A stretch of 64,000 bases of DNA from Yinghuangia sp035454725. GTDB taxonomy: Bacteria > Actinomycetota > Actinomycetes > Streptomycetales > Streptomycetaceae. Below, one piece after another: positions 1 through 8,226 of this stretch. The notes under the pieces are model-generated. The model saw only the letters and a program-made list of their open reading frames with translations, ran no database searches and was not told the DNA's origin. The stretch covers positions 1 to 64,000 of the forward strand of contig NZ_JBPKBI010000019.1 of assembly GCF_051388935.1 (NCBI RefSeq). Direction: 5' to 3'. Positions within the stretch are counted from its first letter, which is position 1, and every line of letters starts with the position of its first letter. A program made the position numbers and the translations under genes.

Positions 1-27
1 GGGGCGAACCGGTTCTTGCATGACCGC

Positions 28-2289
28 CTAGACGTACGGCGGCAGTTCGTCGAGTCCGGGCGGGAGCTTCCCGCTGTGCACGACCCCGAGGCGCTGGGTG
101 GCCCGGGTCAGTGCGACGTACAGATCGTTGGCGCCGAAGTCACCCGGCTCCACGACCACGACCGCGTCGAATTCCAACCCCTTGGCCTGCCGAGGATGCA
201 GGAGGACGACGGGCAACGTGAGTTCGGGCGCCACGCCGTACGCCGCGTCGGGCAGTGCGGCCAACAGCGCGTCGAGCATGTCGCGCGGCGCGACAACCCC
301 GACGCGGTCCGCCGGGTGGGCCGCTACCAGGTCGGCGACAACGGAGGACACCGCGCCGGGAACGTCCGTGGCGCGGTGCGCCCACGGCGTCACGCCCGTC
401 GACCGCACCGACTCGGGCGGCTCGAATTCCGCGTCGACCGCCCGCCGGACGCGCGCGGCAACCGCCATGATCTCGCTCGGTGTCCGGTAGTTCACCCCGA
501 GCCGGAAGCGCTCCCACCGGTCTCCCACGAACGGCGTGAGGATCCGCTCCCACGAGCCGCAGCCGCCCGGTTCCGAGGTCTGCGCCGGGTCGCCGACCAG
601 CGTCATCGACTTCGTCGGACTGCGGCGCATCAGCAACCGCCAAGCCATCGGGGACAGTTCCTGCGCCTCGTCGACGACGATGTGGCCGAACGACCACGTG
701 CGGTCGGCCGCCGCGCGCTCCGCCGCCGTGCGGTGGTCCGCCTCCTCGTGGCGTTCCGCGAGCCGTTCCGCGTCGACCAGGTCGTGGGCGCCCAGCACTT
801 CGGACTCCTCGTCGCCCCGGCCCTCGAACTCGTGCGTGCGTGAGCCGTAGGACATGTCCAGCACGCCCTGCGCGTAGGCGATCTGGCGACGCCGCTCGGC
901 CTCGGCCGCAGCGCGCGCCAACGAGTCGTCCTCGCCCAGGAGTTCGGCGGCCTCATCAAGCAACGGCACGTCGGAGACAGTCCATTCGCCGGTCGTCCAC
1001 GTGCCGAACACCGGGTCGTGCACGACGGGGCGCCGGATCGCCCGCGCCTCGTCGTCCGGCAGGTGCACCGGATCGTCGAGGTAGTCGGCGATGAGCTGCT
1101 GCGGTGTCAGGCGCGGCCACAGGACGTCGATCGCCTTGTGCACCTCATCGCTCGACGCGACCGACATGCGCAGCTCCGCGACCTCTTCGGAGCCGAGGAA
1201 GTTCGGCCCTCCGTACGGGTCGGCGCCCAGCCGGTCGATGAGCTGTGCCGACAGGCCGTCGACGACCCGCGCCGCGAAGTGCGGCCGGGCCAGATTGTGC
1301 GGCAGCAGCGTCTCGCGGGCCCGCCGCCGGGCCGCGGTCGCGATCGCGGCGTCCAGCAGCAGTTCGCCGTCCTCGTGCGGGATGACCAGCGGCTCGTCGG
1401 GAACCGTCTGGCGGTCGGCGACGAAGCGCGCGAGGATCTCGGCCATCTCGGCGCGCCCCTTGATCTCGGCGGCCTCGGGCATGTCGGTGGCCGTCGCGGT
1501 GACGCCGGGGAACAGCTCTCCCGGCGTCGCGAACAGCACACCCGTCTCGCCGAGCGAGGGCAGGACGTCCTCGATGTACGTCAGGAACGCCGGGTTCGGC
1601 CCCACCACGAGCACGACCCGGCGCGTGAGCTGCTCGCGGTCGGCGTACAGCAGGTACGCCGCCCGGTGCAGCGCGACGACCGTCTTGCCGGTGCCCGGGC
1701 CGCCTTCGACGACGAGGACGCCGCGGTGCGGTGCGCGGATGACGCGGTCCTGCTCGGCCTGGATGGTCTGCACGATGTCGTGCATGCGCCCGGTGCGTGC
1801 GGCGTCCAGCGCGGCGAGGAGGACCCCGTCGGCGTCGGGCCCCTCGTGGCCGGTGCGCCGGGTGTCGGCGAGGTCGAGGATTTCGTCGTGCAGCGCGACC
1901 ACCCGGCGGCCGGCGGTGGTGATGTGGCGCCGTCGCCGCAGGCCCATCGGGGTATAGCCGGTGGCGAGATAGAAGGGCCGCGCGACATCCGCCCGCCAGT
2001 CGATGACCAGCGGGGTGTGCTCGGCGTCGTCGCGCCGGATGCCGATGCGTCCGATGTGGTGGTCGGCGCCGTCCCGGAAGAAAAGCCGCCCGAAGCACAG
2101 CCCGGCGTCGCCGGCGTCGAAAGCGGCGAGCAGGCTCGTATGGTCCGCCACCGCGATGTCGCGCTCCACGCGGTCCTGCCGGGTGCCGGACTCCCGGCCA
2201 AGGGCGGCAGCCACCCCGGCCTCCGCTTCGGCCTGCAGCTCGCGGAGCCGGGCGTGGACGAGGTCGAGGAATTCCTGCTCGTTGCGCAT
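28..2289 (-). CDS. HelD/HelR-like UvrD-family ATPase (RNA polymerase-associated)
   Basis: Predicted superfamily 1 helicase-like ATPase of about 753 residues. A Walker A (GGPGTGKT, about residues 194-201) follows a long N-terminal arm beginning MRNEQEFLDLV. UvrD-type motifs follow: VDEAQELSPM, VGDPAQT, and a C-terminal VALTRATQRLGVVH. A coiled-coil arm before the split ATPase core, and the length, match HelD/HelR proteins, which dislodge stalled RNA polymerase; some actinobacterial members protect against rifampicin. The rifampicin role here is inference from family. The start at 2289 is chosen because the conserved arm begins there; in-frame ATGs at 2355 and 2388 exist and no start has a strong ribosome site. 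It is transcribed away from the divergent SpoIIE-type gene. A UvrD-like DNA helicase is the alternative. Confidence 0.85.
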   Translation of the reverse strand: MRNEQEFLDLVHARLRELQAEAEAGVAAALGRESGTRQDRVERDIAVADHTSLLAAFDAGDAGLCFGRLFFRDGADHHIGRIGIRRDDAEHTPLVIDWRADVARPFYLATGYTPMGLRRRRHITTAGRRVVALHDEILDLADTRRTGHEGPDADGVLLAALDAARTGRMHDIVQTIQAEQDRVIRAPHRGVLVVEGGPGTGKTVVALHRAAYLLYADREQLTRRVVLVVGPNPAFLTYIEDVLPSLGETGVLFATPGELFPGVTATATDMPEAAEIKGRAEMAEILARFVADRQTVPDEPLVIPHEDGELLLDAAIATAARRRARETLLPHNLARPHFAARVVDGLSAQLIDRLGADPYGGPNFLGSEEVAELRMSVASSDEVHKAIDVLWPRLTPQQLIADYLDDPVHLPDDEARAIRRPVVHDPVFGTWTTGEWTVSDVPLLDEAAELLGEDDSLARAAAEAERRRQIAYAQGVLDMSYGSRTHEFEGRGDEESEVLGAHDLVDAERLAERHEEADHRTAAERAAADRTWSFGHIVVDEAQELSPMAWRLLMRRSPTKSMTLVGDPAQTSEPGGCGSWERILTPFVGDRWERFRLGVNYRTPSEIMAVAARVRRAVDAEFEPPESVRSTGVTPWAHRATDVPGAVSSVVADLVAAHPADRVGVVAPRDMLDALLAALPDAAYGVAPELTLPVVLLHPRQAKGLEFDAVVVVEPGDFGANDLYVALTRATQRLGVVHSGKLPPGLDELPPYV

Positions 2290-2687
2290 TTCGGTGTTTT
2301 CGGCGCGTTCGGCGTTTGACAATTCAACTCCCGGCCGGATATCATGACCGCACATTGTTTTTCGTGGTCTCTTTTCTGTGTCCGTCATTCAAGGCACAGA
2401 AAGCTTCAATATATGCGGGAAACGGCCTCGGGCGTCAAGCGTCCGGGGCTTTTGTGGTTTCCGGGGGACTTCGCTGCCGGCTCTCGTGCCGTTCCCCCGC
2501 CGCAGCCCCGCAGCGCCGGGCCGGGGCGTGCCCGGCCCAGTGGTCGTGAGGCCGCCCCGGACTCCGCAAAACAGCAGGTCGGCGCCTTCGAGCACGTGTC
2601 TGCGCGCCTTGCGTGCCATGGCTGATCGTGCGCCGCGGCGGGAGAATGGGACCGCACCCGGTCAGCCCCGACAGCAGGCGAGGAACG
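2290..2687. other. Divergent intergenic region, 398 bp
   Basis: Lies between the divergent HelD-like and SpoIIE-type genes. The part near 2330-2420 is clearly less GC-rich than its surroundings and probably holds the helicase promoter or an N-terminal extension of that gene. I see no convincing gene, hairpin or known operator. Confidence 0.4.
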
Positions 2688-4865
2688 ATGAATTCTTCCG
2701 ACAGGGCCGGCTCCGAAGAGGTGCCGTTCCTGATTTGCGGGATCGAGGCCGGCGGAATCGAGGCCGCCGCGGTGGTCCTGCACGCGCGCGGCGGCATACA
2801 TCTGTGGACGCCTGCCGCGCGCCGGCTTTTCCGGGAAACCGACGGCGAGCGGATCGCCGAGAATCTGCGGCGCGCCCTCGCCGTGGGCCACCGTGACGAC
2901 GGCGGCGCGCACCGGGGCAACGCCGTACTGCCCTCCGCGTCCGGCGTGCCCACCGAATTCCGCTACACGGCCCACCCGTTGTCCCGGCTCACCGGCCCCG
3001 ACCAGCCCGGTCGACCGGCCGACGGGAACTGGCTGGTCGTCCTCGTCCCCAGCCGCCGGGCCGTCGCTTGGGAGGCCGCCCGCGAACGCAGCGAACGGTA
3101 CGCCCGGCTCAGCCACGCGGCGGCGACCGGAATCGGCGCCACGCTCGACCTCGTGGACACCACCAACCGTCTCGCGCGGGTCCTCGTCCCCGAACTCACC
3201 GACCTCGCCGCCGTCGATCTGACCGAACCGGTACTGCACGGCGAAGAACCGCCGAAGGGCGACACCGACATCCGCATCCGCCGCGTCGCGATGGCCGCGG
3301 CCGACGCGAACGGCGGGGTCACCGGTCAGGAGGGATGGCCGGACGAGGTGGTCGGCCTCGGGCACCTTCTGCCGTGGGTTCCGGAAAGCCCCCTGCTCCA
3401 CCCGGTCGTGGAAGGCGCCGCTGTGGTCGTCTCCGACATGGAGCAACTGCGCGAGGCCCTGAGCATGACGCCGCAGGAGAGCCGCGCCATCATCCCGCGC
3501 GGGGCGCACTCGCTGATCGTGATCCCGTTGTTCGCCCGCGGCCTGATCCTCGGCACCGTCACCGCCTGGCGGGTCCAGACCGAGGCCGACTTCGACGACG
3601 CCGACGCCGGCATGCTCGCGGAGATCACCTCGCGCGCCGCACTCAGCGTCGACAACGCCCGCCGCTACACCCGCGAACACCGCACCGCCGTCGCGTTGCA
3701 GCGCAGCCTGCTGCCGCGCCCGGTTCTGCGTACCCCGGCCGCCGACACCGCGGGAACCTACCTTCCCGCGGAAGGCGACGCGGGTGTCGGCGGCGACTGG
3801 TTCGATGTGATCGCCTTGTCCTCACTGCGCACCGGATTCGTCGTCGGCGACGTCGTGGGCCACGGGCTCGGCGCCACCGCGGCCATGGGACGCCTGCGCA
3901 CCGCCGTGCAGACCCTCGCCGACCTCGACCTGGAACCCGTCGAACTGATCAGCCACCTCGACGACTTGGTGCTCAGCTACTGGCCCGAGCACGACCCCGG
4001 CGACCCGACATCCGAACTCGCCGCGCAGGGAGCCACGTTCCTGTACGGCGTCTACGACCCGGTCGGTCGCCGCTGCGCGATCGCGAGTGCCGGCCACCCG
4101 CCTCCCCTGGTCGCACTCCCCGGCCGCGAACCGGAGTTCGTCGACCTCAGCCCCGGCCCACCGCTCGGCGTCGGCGGCATGCCGTTCGAGTCCGTCGAGC
4201 TGGACCTGCCCGACGGGACGCTGCTGGCCTTCTTCACCGACGGTCTGATCGAGCGCCGCGACGCCGACATCAGCACCCTGCTGGGGGAGTTCCGGCGCAG
4301 CATCGACCGGAACCGAGACCGCCCCCTCATCGACATCGGCCCCGAGGTGCTGGGCACTCTCGACCCGTCCCGCGAAGACGACGTGGCCCTGCTGCTCGCG
4401 CGCACCCGCAGTGTCCCCGAAGACGCCATCGCGGATTGGGAGTTGCCCGCGGATCCCTCGGTCGTCAGTCGCGCACGCGAACTGGCCACGCGTCAGCTCT
4501 CCGCCTGGGGCCTGGACGAGCTGGTGTTCAGCACCGAACTCGTGGTCAGCGAACTGGTCACCAACGCCATCCGCTACGCGGGCGGCCCTATCGGCCTTCG
4601 GCTGATCCGCGACAACATCCTCGTCTGCGAGGTGTCCGACCCCAGCAACACCCAGCCGCGCCTGCGCCGTTCGGTCGCGACCGACGAGGGCGGGCGCGGT
4701 CTCTTCCTCGTCGCGCAACTGGCGTCGCGCTGGGGCAGCCGCTACCGGCGCACCGGCAAGACGATCTGGACCGAGCAGGGCATCGAGACCATGCACGCGC
4801 TCGGGGCGTCGGGTGGGGAGTCCGGAGAGGAAGCACTGCTCAACGCGTTCGACGTCGAGTGGTGA
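2688..4865 (+). CDS. PAS-like/GAF/SpoIIE (PP2C) phosphatase with C-terminal RsbW-type ATPase domain
   Basis: About 725 residues with four regions. An N-terminal PAS-like sensor (about 10-115) is followed by a GAF-like domain (about 140-310). A PP2C/SpoIIE serine phosphatase comes next (about 340-565), with metal-binding acidic motifs GGDWFDV near 369 and VVGDVVGHG. A C-terminal HATPase has an N-box (SELVTNAIRYA, near 617) and a G-box (GGRGLFLVAQL, near 669). Such proteins act in partner-switching cascades: the phosphatase dephosphorylates an anti-anti-sigma factor and the ATPase can act as its kinase or anti-sigma factor. The architecture recalls Streptomyces OsaC, a modulator of osmotic-stress SigB. 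The ATG at 2688 is preferred because AGGAA lies just upstream and the conserved region starts shortly after. A target among the sigma factors, including the one at 49 kb, is only inference. Confidence 0.88.
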   Translation: MNSSDRAGSEEVPFLICGIEAGGIEAAAVVLHARGGIHLWTPAARRLFRETDGERIAENLRRALAVGHRDDGGAHRGNAVLPSASGVPTEFRYTAHPLSRLTGPDQPGRPADGNWLVVLVPSRRAVAWEAARERSERYARLSHAAATGIGATLDLVDTTNRLARVLVPELTDLAAVDLTEPVLHGEEPPKGDTDIRIRRVAMAAADANGGVTGQEGWPDEVVGLGHLLPWVPESPLLHPVVEGAAVVVSDMEQLREALSMTPQESRAIIPRGAHSLIVIPLFARGLILGTVTAWRVQTEADFDDADAGMLAEITSRAALSVDNARRYTREHRTAVALQRSLLPRPVLRTPAADTAGTYLPAEGDAGVGGDWFDVIALSSLRTGFVVGDVVGHGLGATAAMGRLRTAVQTLADLDLEPVELISHLDDLVLSYWPEHDPGDPTSELAAQGATFLYGVYDPVGRRCAIASAGHPPPLVALPGREPEFVDLSPGPPLGVGGMPFESVELDLPDGTLLAFFTDGLIERRDADISTLLGEFRRSIDRNRDRPLIDIGPEVLGTLDPSREDDVALLLARTRSVPEDAIADWELPADPSVVSRARELATRQLSAWGLDELVFSTELVVSELVTNAIRYAGGPIGLRLIRDNILVCEVSDPSNTQPRLRRSVATDEGGRGLFLVAQLASRWGSRYRRTGKTIWTEQGIETMHALGASGGESGEEALLNAFDVEW

Positions 4866-4902
4866 ACCCGCCGCCGCGTCGGCCGAGGAAGGAACCGAGA
4901 CC

Positions 4903-5324
4903 ATGAGAGCCCTGCAATACCGCAGCGTGGGTGCGCCGCCGGAGCCGGTGAACGTCCCCGACCCCGAACCAGGGTGCACGAACTGACCGGCGGCCTCGGG
5001 GCGGAGGCCGTCTTCGACTTCGTCGGCGCCCCCGCGACCACCGCGATCGCGGGGGCGTGCGCGGCGGTCGAAGCCGACGTGACGATCGTCGGCCTCGGCG
5101 GCGGGACGCTGCCGGTCGGCATCGGAGCCCTGCCGTACGACGTCGCCGTGACCGCGCCCTACTGGGGCAGCCGCGGGGAACTCCTCGAAGTCCTCGATCT
5201 CGCCCGCGCCGGGGCAGTCGAGGTCCACGTCGAGACCTACACGTTGGACGAGGCACCCCTCGCGTACGAGCGCCTGCACGCGGGCCAGGTCAACGGGCGC
5301 GCGGTGATCCTCCCGAACGGCTGA
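4903..5324 (+). pseudogene. Zinc/NADP-type alcohol dehydrogenase, internally deleted and frameshifted
   Basis: ATG at 4903 opens a typical medium-chain alcohol dehydrogenase N-terminus (MRALQYRSVGAPPEPV..., ending PDPEPG). After 27 codons it reaches a stop at 4984-4986. From 4974, in another frame, the sequence resumes as the C-terminal third of the same family (VHELTGGLGAEAVFDFVGA... to EVHVETYTLDEAPLAYERL). The catalytic-domain zinc ligands and the start of the Rossmann fold are missing, which corresponds to about 600 bp lost with a junction near 4970-4974. The fragment is close behind the SpoIIE-type gene and has a ribosome-like GAGGAAGGAA before the ATG. A GTG at 4974 could start a 116-residue remnant, but that would lack catalytic residues. 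Assembly collapse is a less likely alternative. Confidence 0.85.
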
Positions 5325-5371
5325 CCGGTCGGACGGCCGACTCGCCCGGGCCCGATCGGCCCGCCCGAAGC

Positions 5372-6379
5372 CTACGGTTTTCGGGCCCGGCTGGGTTGGA
5401 CGCGGGCCGGTTCCCCGGGCATCTTCGGATGGTCCGGGGGATAGGGCAGATCGCCCGAGCCGCTGTCGTGGGTCTGGCGGTCGGACAGAGCCAGGGCGGA
5501 GCCGAGGTCGAAGGCGTGCCCGGACATGTCGGCGTGCACGTCGCCCAGCCGCGCGAACCGCTCGGGCATGGTGGCCAGGTCGAAGTCGTCCGGATGCGCG
5601 TCGTCGACTTCGTCCCAGGTCAGCGGGGCCGATACGGTCGCGCGCGGATTCGCGCGGACCGAGTACGCGCCGGCGATCGTCCGGTCCCGGGCCATCTGGT
5701 TGTAGTCCACGAAGACCTTGCGCCCGCGCTCTTCCTTCCACCACGCCATGGTCACGTGCTCGGGCATCCGGGACTCCAGCTCCCGGCCAAGCGCGATCAC
5801 CGCGCGGCGCACCTCCACGAACGGCCACGACGGACGCAGCGGCACGTACAGGTGCAGACCCCGGCCGCCGGACGTCTTGGGCCACGCGGTCAGGCCGTGC
5901 TCGTCGAGGACGGCCCGCATCTCGTGCGCGGCGCGGACCGCGTCGGCGAAGTCGGTGCCGGGCTGGGGGTCGAGGTCGATGCGCAGCTCGTCGGGATGCT
6001 CGGTGTCGCCGCGCCGGACCGGCCACGGGTGGAACGTCAGGCAGCCCAGGTTCGCGGCCCACACCAGAGACGCGACGCTGTCGGGGCACAGCTCGTCGGC
6101 GGTGCGTCCGCTCGGGAAGCGGATACGGGCGGTCCTGATCCACTCCGGCACGTATTTCGGCACGCGCTTTTGGTAGAACGATTCGCCGCCGACGCCGTCG
6201 GGGTGGCGTTCGAGCGTCGTGGGGCGGTCGCCGAACGCGCGGAGCATTCCCGTCCCCACGGCCATGACGTAGCGGACGACGTCGCCCTTGGTGAAACCGC
6301 GTTCGGGAAAGTACACCTTGTCGACGTTGCTGACCCGTACGGAATGACCGTCGATCTCGATCTGCTCGGCACTGCTCAT
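5372..6379 (-). CDS. ligD: LigD-type DNA polymerase/primase (NHEJ)
   Basis: About 335 residues of the archaeo-eukaryotic primase superfamily found as the polymerase module of LigD. Family signatures include VSNVDKVYFPERGFTKGDV near the N-terminus, ELRIDLDPQPGT carrying the catalytic aspartates, KTSGGRGLHLYVPL and YNQMARDRTIAGAYSVR. It extends broken DNA ends and preferentially inserts ribonucleotides during non-homologous end joining. This is a stand-alone polymerase; the ligase is encoded by the divergent gene at 6506, as in split LigD systems of Streptomyces. The ATG at 6379 is chosen because homology begins immediately after it; its ribosome site is weak. Ku is not encoded in this window. 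Confidence 0.9.
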   Translation of the reverse strand: MSSAEQIEIDGHSVRVSNVDKVYFPERGFTKGDVVRYVMAVGTGMLRAFGDRPTTLERHPDGVGGESFYQKRVPKYVPEWIRTARIRFPSGRTADELCPDSVASLVWAANLGCLTFHPWPVRRGDTEHPDELRIDLDPQPGTDFADAVRAAHEMRAVLDEHGLTAWPKTSGGRGLHLYVPLRPSWPFVEVRRAVIALGRELESRMPEHVTMAWWKEERGRKVFVDYNQMARDRTIAGAYSVRANPRATVSAPLTWDEVDDAHPDDFDLATMPERFARLGDVHADMSGHAFDLGSALALSDRQTHDSGSGDLPYPPDHPKMPGEPARVQPSRARKP

Positions 6380-6505
6380 GCCCCAGGGTAGGCAGTCGTG
6401 TGAGTTTTCGTCCTGGTATGTCTTGTAGGTCAGCGTAGGCTGGCGTAGTGCCGCCGGCCGCCCGCCGAGCGGCAATTCGTTGGAAAACGCAGCAAACTAT
6501 GGCGT

Positions 6506-7570
6506 ATGCGCCTCCCCGTCATGCCGCCGGTCAAGCCCATGCTCGCCAAGTCGGCCGCCCGCATCCCTCCGGGCATGCACTACGAGGCCAAGTGGGACGG
6601 CTTCCGAGCGATCGTTTTCCGCGACGGCGACGAGGTCCTGATCGGCAGCCGCAACACCAAGCCGCTCGACCGCTACTTTCCCGACCTGGTCGACGCTGCC
6701 CGGCGCCTGCTTCCGCCGCGCTGCGTGCTGGACGGCGAGATCGTCATCGCGATCGGCGACCACCTCGACTTCGACCGGCTGCAGGACCGCATCCACCCCG
6801 CCGAGTCACGCGTACGGCACCTCGCCGCCACCACACCGGCGTCGTTCGTGGCGTTCGACCTGCTCGCGCTCGGCGACACGGCGTACACGGACCGGCCGTT
6901 GACCGAACGCCGCGCCGCGCTCGAACAAGCGCTCGCAGACGTGCCCGTGCCGTTCCATCTCGCGCCCGCCACAACCGATCCCGAGGTGGCCCGCGCCTGG
7001 TTCGAGACGTTCGAGGGCGCCGGGTTGGACGGCATCGTGGCGAAGGACCCGGCGGGGACGTACCTGCCCGACCAGCGGGTCATGGTCAAGGTCAAGCACG
7101 AACGCACCGCGGACTGCGTCGTGGCCGGCTACCGCGAGCACAAGTCCGGCCCGGTCGTCGGCTCGCTGCTGCTGGGGCTGCACGACACCGAGGGACGCCT
7201 GCAACACGTCGGCGTCACCTCGTCGTTCACGATGGCTCGCCGGGCGGAGCTGATCGGCGAGCTGGAGCCGTACCGCCTCGACGACCTCGCCGGGCACCCG
7301 TGGGCGCGGTGGACCGACGCCGAGGCCCACGAAAGCGACCGGCTTCCCGGGGCGGTCAGCCGGTGGACCGGGGGACGGGTGCTCGACTGGATCCCGCTGC
7401 GGCCCGAACTCGTGTGCGAGGTGGCGTACGACCACACGCAGGGCGACCGGTTCCGGCACACGACGCAATTCCGCCGGTGGCGCCCGGACAAGTCGCCGGC
7501 CGACTGTACGTATGAACAGTTGAGCGAACCCGCGCGCTACGACCTGACGGACGTCCTTGACGCGCGGTGA
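6506..7570 (+). CDS. ATP-dependent DNA ligase (LigC / LigD-ligase type)
   Basis: A 354-residue ATP-dependent DNA ligase. Motif I (EAKWDGFRA) places the adenylated lysine at residue 29. Motif III/IV-like segments (LDGEIV, FVAFDLLAL), motif V (DGIVAKDPAGTY, VKVKHERTADCV) and a C-terminal OB-fold region with LVCEVAYDHTQGDRFRHTTQFRRW follow. It seals nicks, presumably finishing NHEJ products of the divergent polymerase with which it shares a 126-bp promoter region. It lacks the polymerase and phosphoesterase modules of full LigD, so it resembles the LigC class. ATG at 6506 gives the full N-terminus; a second in-frame ATG lies at 6521 and no ribosome site separates them clearly. Confidence 0.92.
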   Translation: MRLPVMPPVKPMLAKSAARIPPGMHYEAKWDGFRAIVFRDGDEVLIGSRNTKPLDRYFPDLVDAARRLLPPRCVLDGEIVIAIGDHLDFDRLQDRIHPAESRVRHLAATTPASFVAFDLLALGDTAYTDRPLTERRAALEQALADVPVPFHLAPATTDPEVARAWFETFEGAGLDGIVAKDPAGTYLPDQRVMVKVKHERTADCVVAGYREHKSGPVVGSLLLGLHDTEGRLQHVGVTSSFTMARRAELIGELEPYRLDDLAGHPWARWTDAEAHESDRLPGAVSRWTGGRVLDWIPLRPELVCEVAYDHTQGDRFRHTTQFRRWRPDKSPADCTYEQLSEPARYDLTDVLDAR

Positions 7571-7575
7571 CCCCT

Positions 7576-7598
7576 TGGTTCACGCCGCCGACGCCGGG
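7576..7598 (+). promoter_or_regulatory. SigB/SigF-type promoter (GTTC-N14-GGGTA)
   Basis: GTTC at 7576-7579, exactly 14 bases, then GGGTAG from 7594. It matches the GTTT-N14-16-GGGTA consensus of actinobacterial SigB/SigF stress sigma factors with one mismatch at the fourth position of the -35. It lies 58 bp before the CBS-protein start. The same spacing occurs at five other sites in the window. Confidence 0.65.
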
Positions 7599-7655
7599 TA
7601 GACGCGGGGCGACCCGGCCCCGGCACGGGCACGGCAACGACCAACGAGGAGAGCC

Positions 7656-8075
7656 ATGACCCAGACGGTCCGAGAACTCATGACCACTGAACCGGTCACG
7701 GTCGAACTGCGAACCTCGGCGACCGAGGCGGCACGCCGGATGCGGGACCTGGGCATCGGCGACGTCCTGGTCACCGACGACGGCGAACTGCGCGGCGTGC
7801 TCACCGACCGGGACCTCGTGGTCCGCGGCCTCGCCGAGGGCAAGGACCCGGACAAGACGACCGTGCACGCCCTGTGCAGCGACGAGGTCGTCACCGTGGC
7901 CCCCGACGACGCGGTCGACCACGCGATCTACCTGATGAGCACGAAGGCCCTGCGCAGGCTGCCGGTCGTCGAGGAAGGACGCCCTATCGGCGTCGTCTCG
8001 CTGGGAGACCTCGCCATGGAGCGCGACCCGACGTCGGCCCTCGCCGACATCAGCGCGGCAGAGCCCAACCAGTAG
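7656..8075 (+). CDS. CBS-domain protein
   Basis: A 139-residue protein made almost entirely of two CBS motifs (VRELMTTEPVTV... GDVLVTDDGELRGVLTDRD and VHALCSDEVVTVAPDD... LRRLPVVEEGRPIGVVSLGDLA). A CBS pair binds adenine nucleotides such as ATP, AMP or NAD. Stand-alone CBS proteins of this size are common in Streptomyces and mycobacteria and often belong to stress regulons, but their partner is usually unknown. The start is supported by GAGGAGAG six bases upstream. A sigma-B-like promoter precedes it, so stress induction is inferred. Confidence 0.93.
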   Translation: MTQTVRELMTTEPVTVELRTSATEAARRMRDLGIGDVLVTDDGELRGVLTDRDLVVRGLAEGKDPDKTTVHALCSDEVVTVAPDDAVDHAIYLMSTKALRRLPVVEEGRPIGVVSLGDLAMERDPTSALADISAAEPNQ

Positions 8076-8226
8076 ACACAGGCCGGACCGACACACCGGT
8101 CGGCGCCGCGCGAGGGCGGGCGGGATGTACGGGTCGGCGCGGAGGGGACAGGCCGGGCGCTGGTCGGCGCGGCAGAGGCAGGCCTTCATGTGACTCCCGG
8201 GCGGCGCCCGCACGCCTTGCGCGGCA

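Noticed and set aside
1018..2319. Long plus-strand reading frame antisense to the HelD-like gene
   Set aside because: Its translation has no recognisable motif and follows the mirror of the helicase codon bias; typical of high-GC antisense frames.
6380..6505. SigB-type promoter from GGGTAG at 6386
   Set aside because: No GTTT-like element occurs at 14-16 bases upstream.
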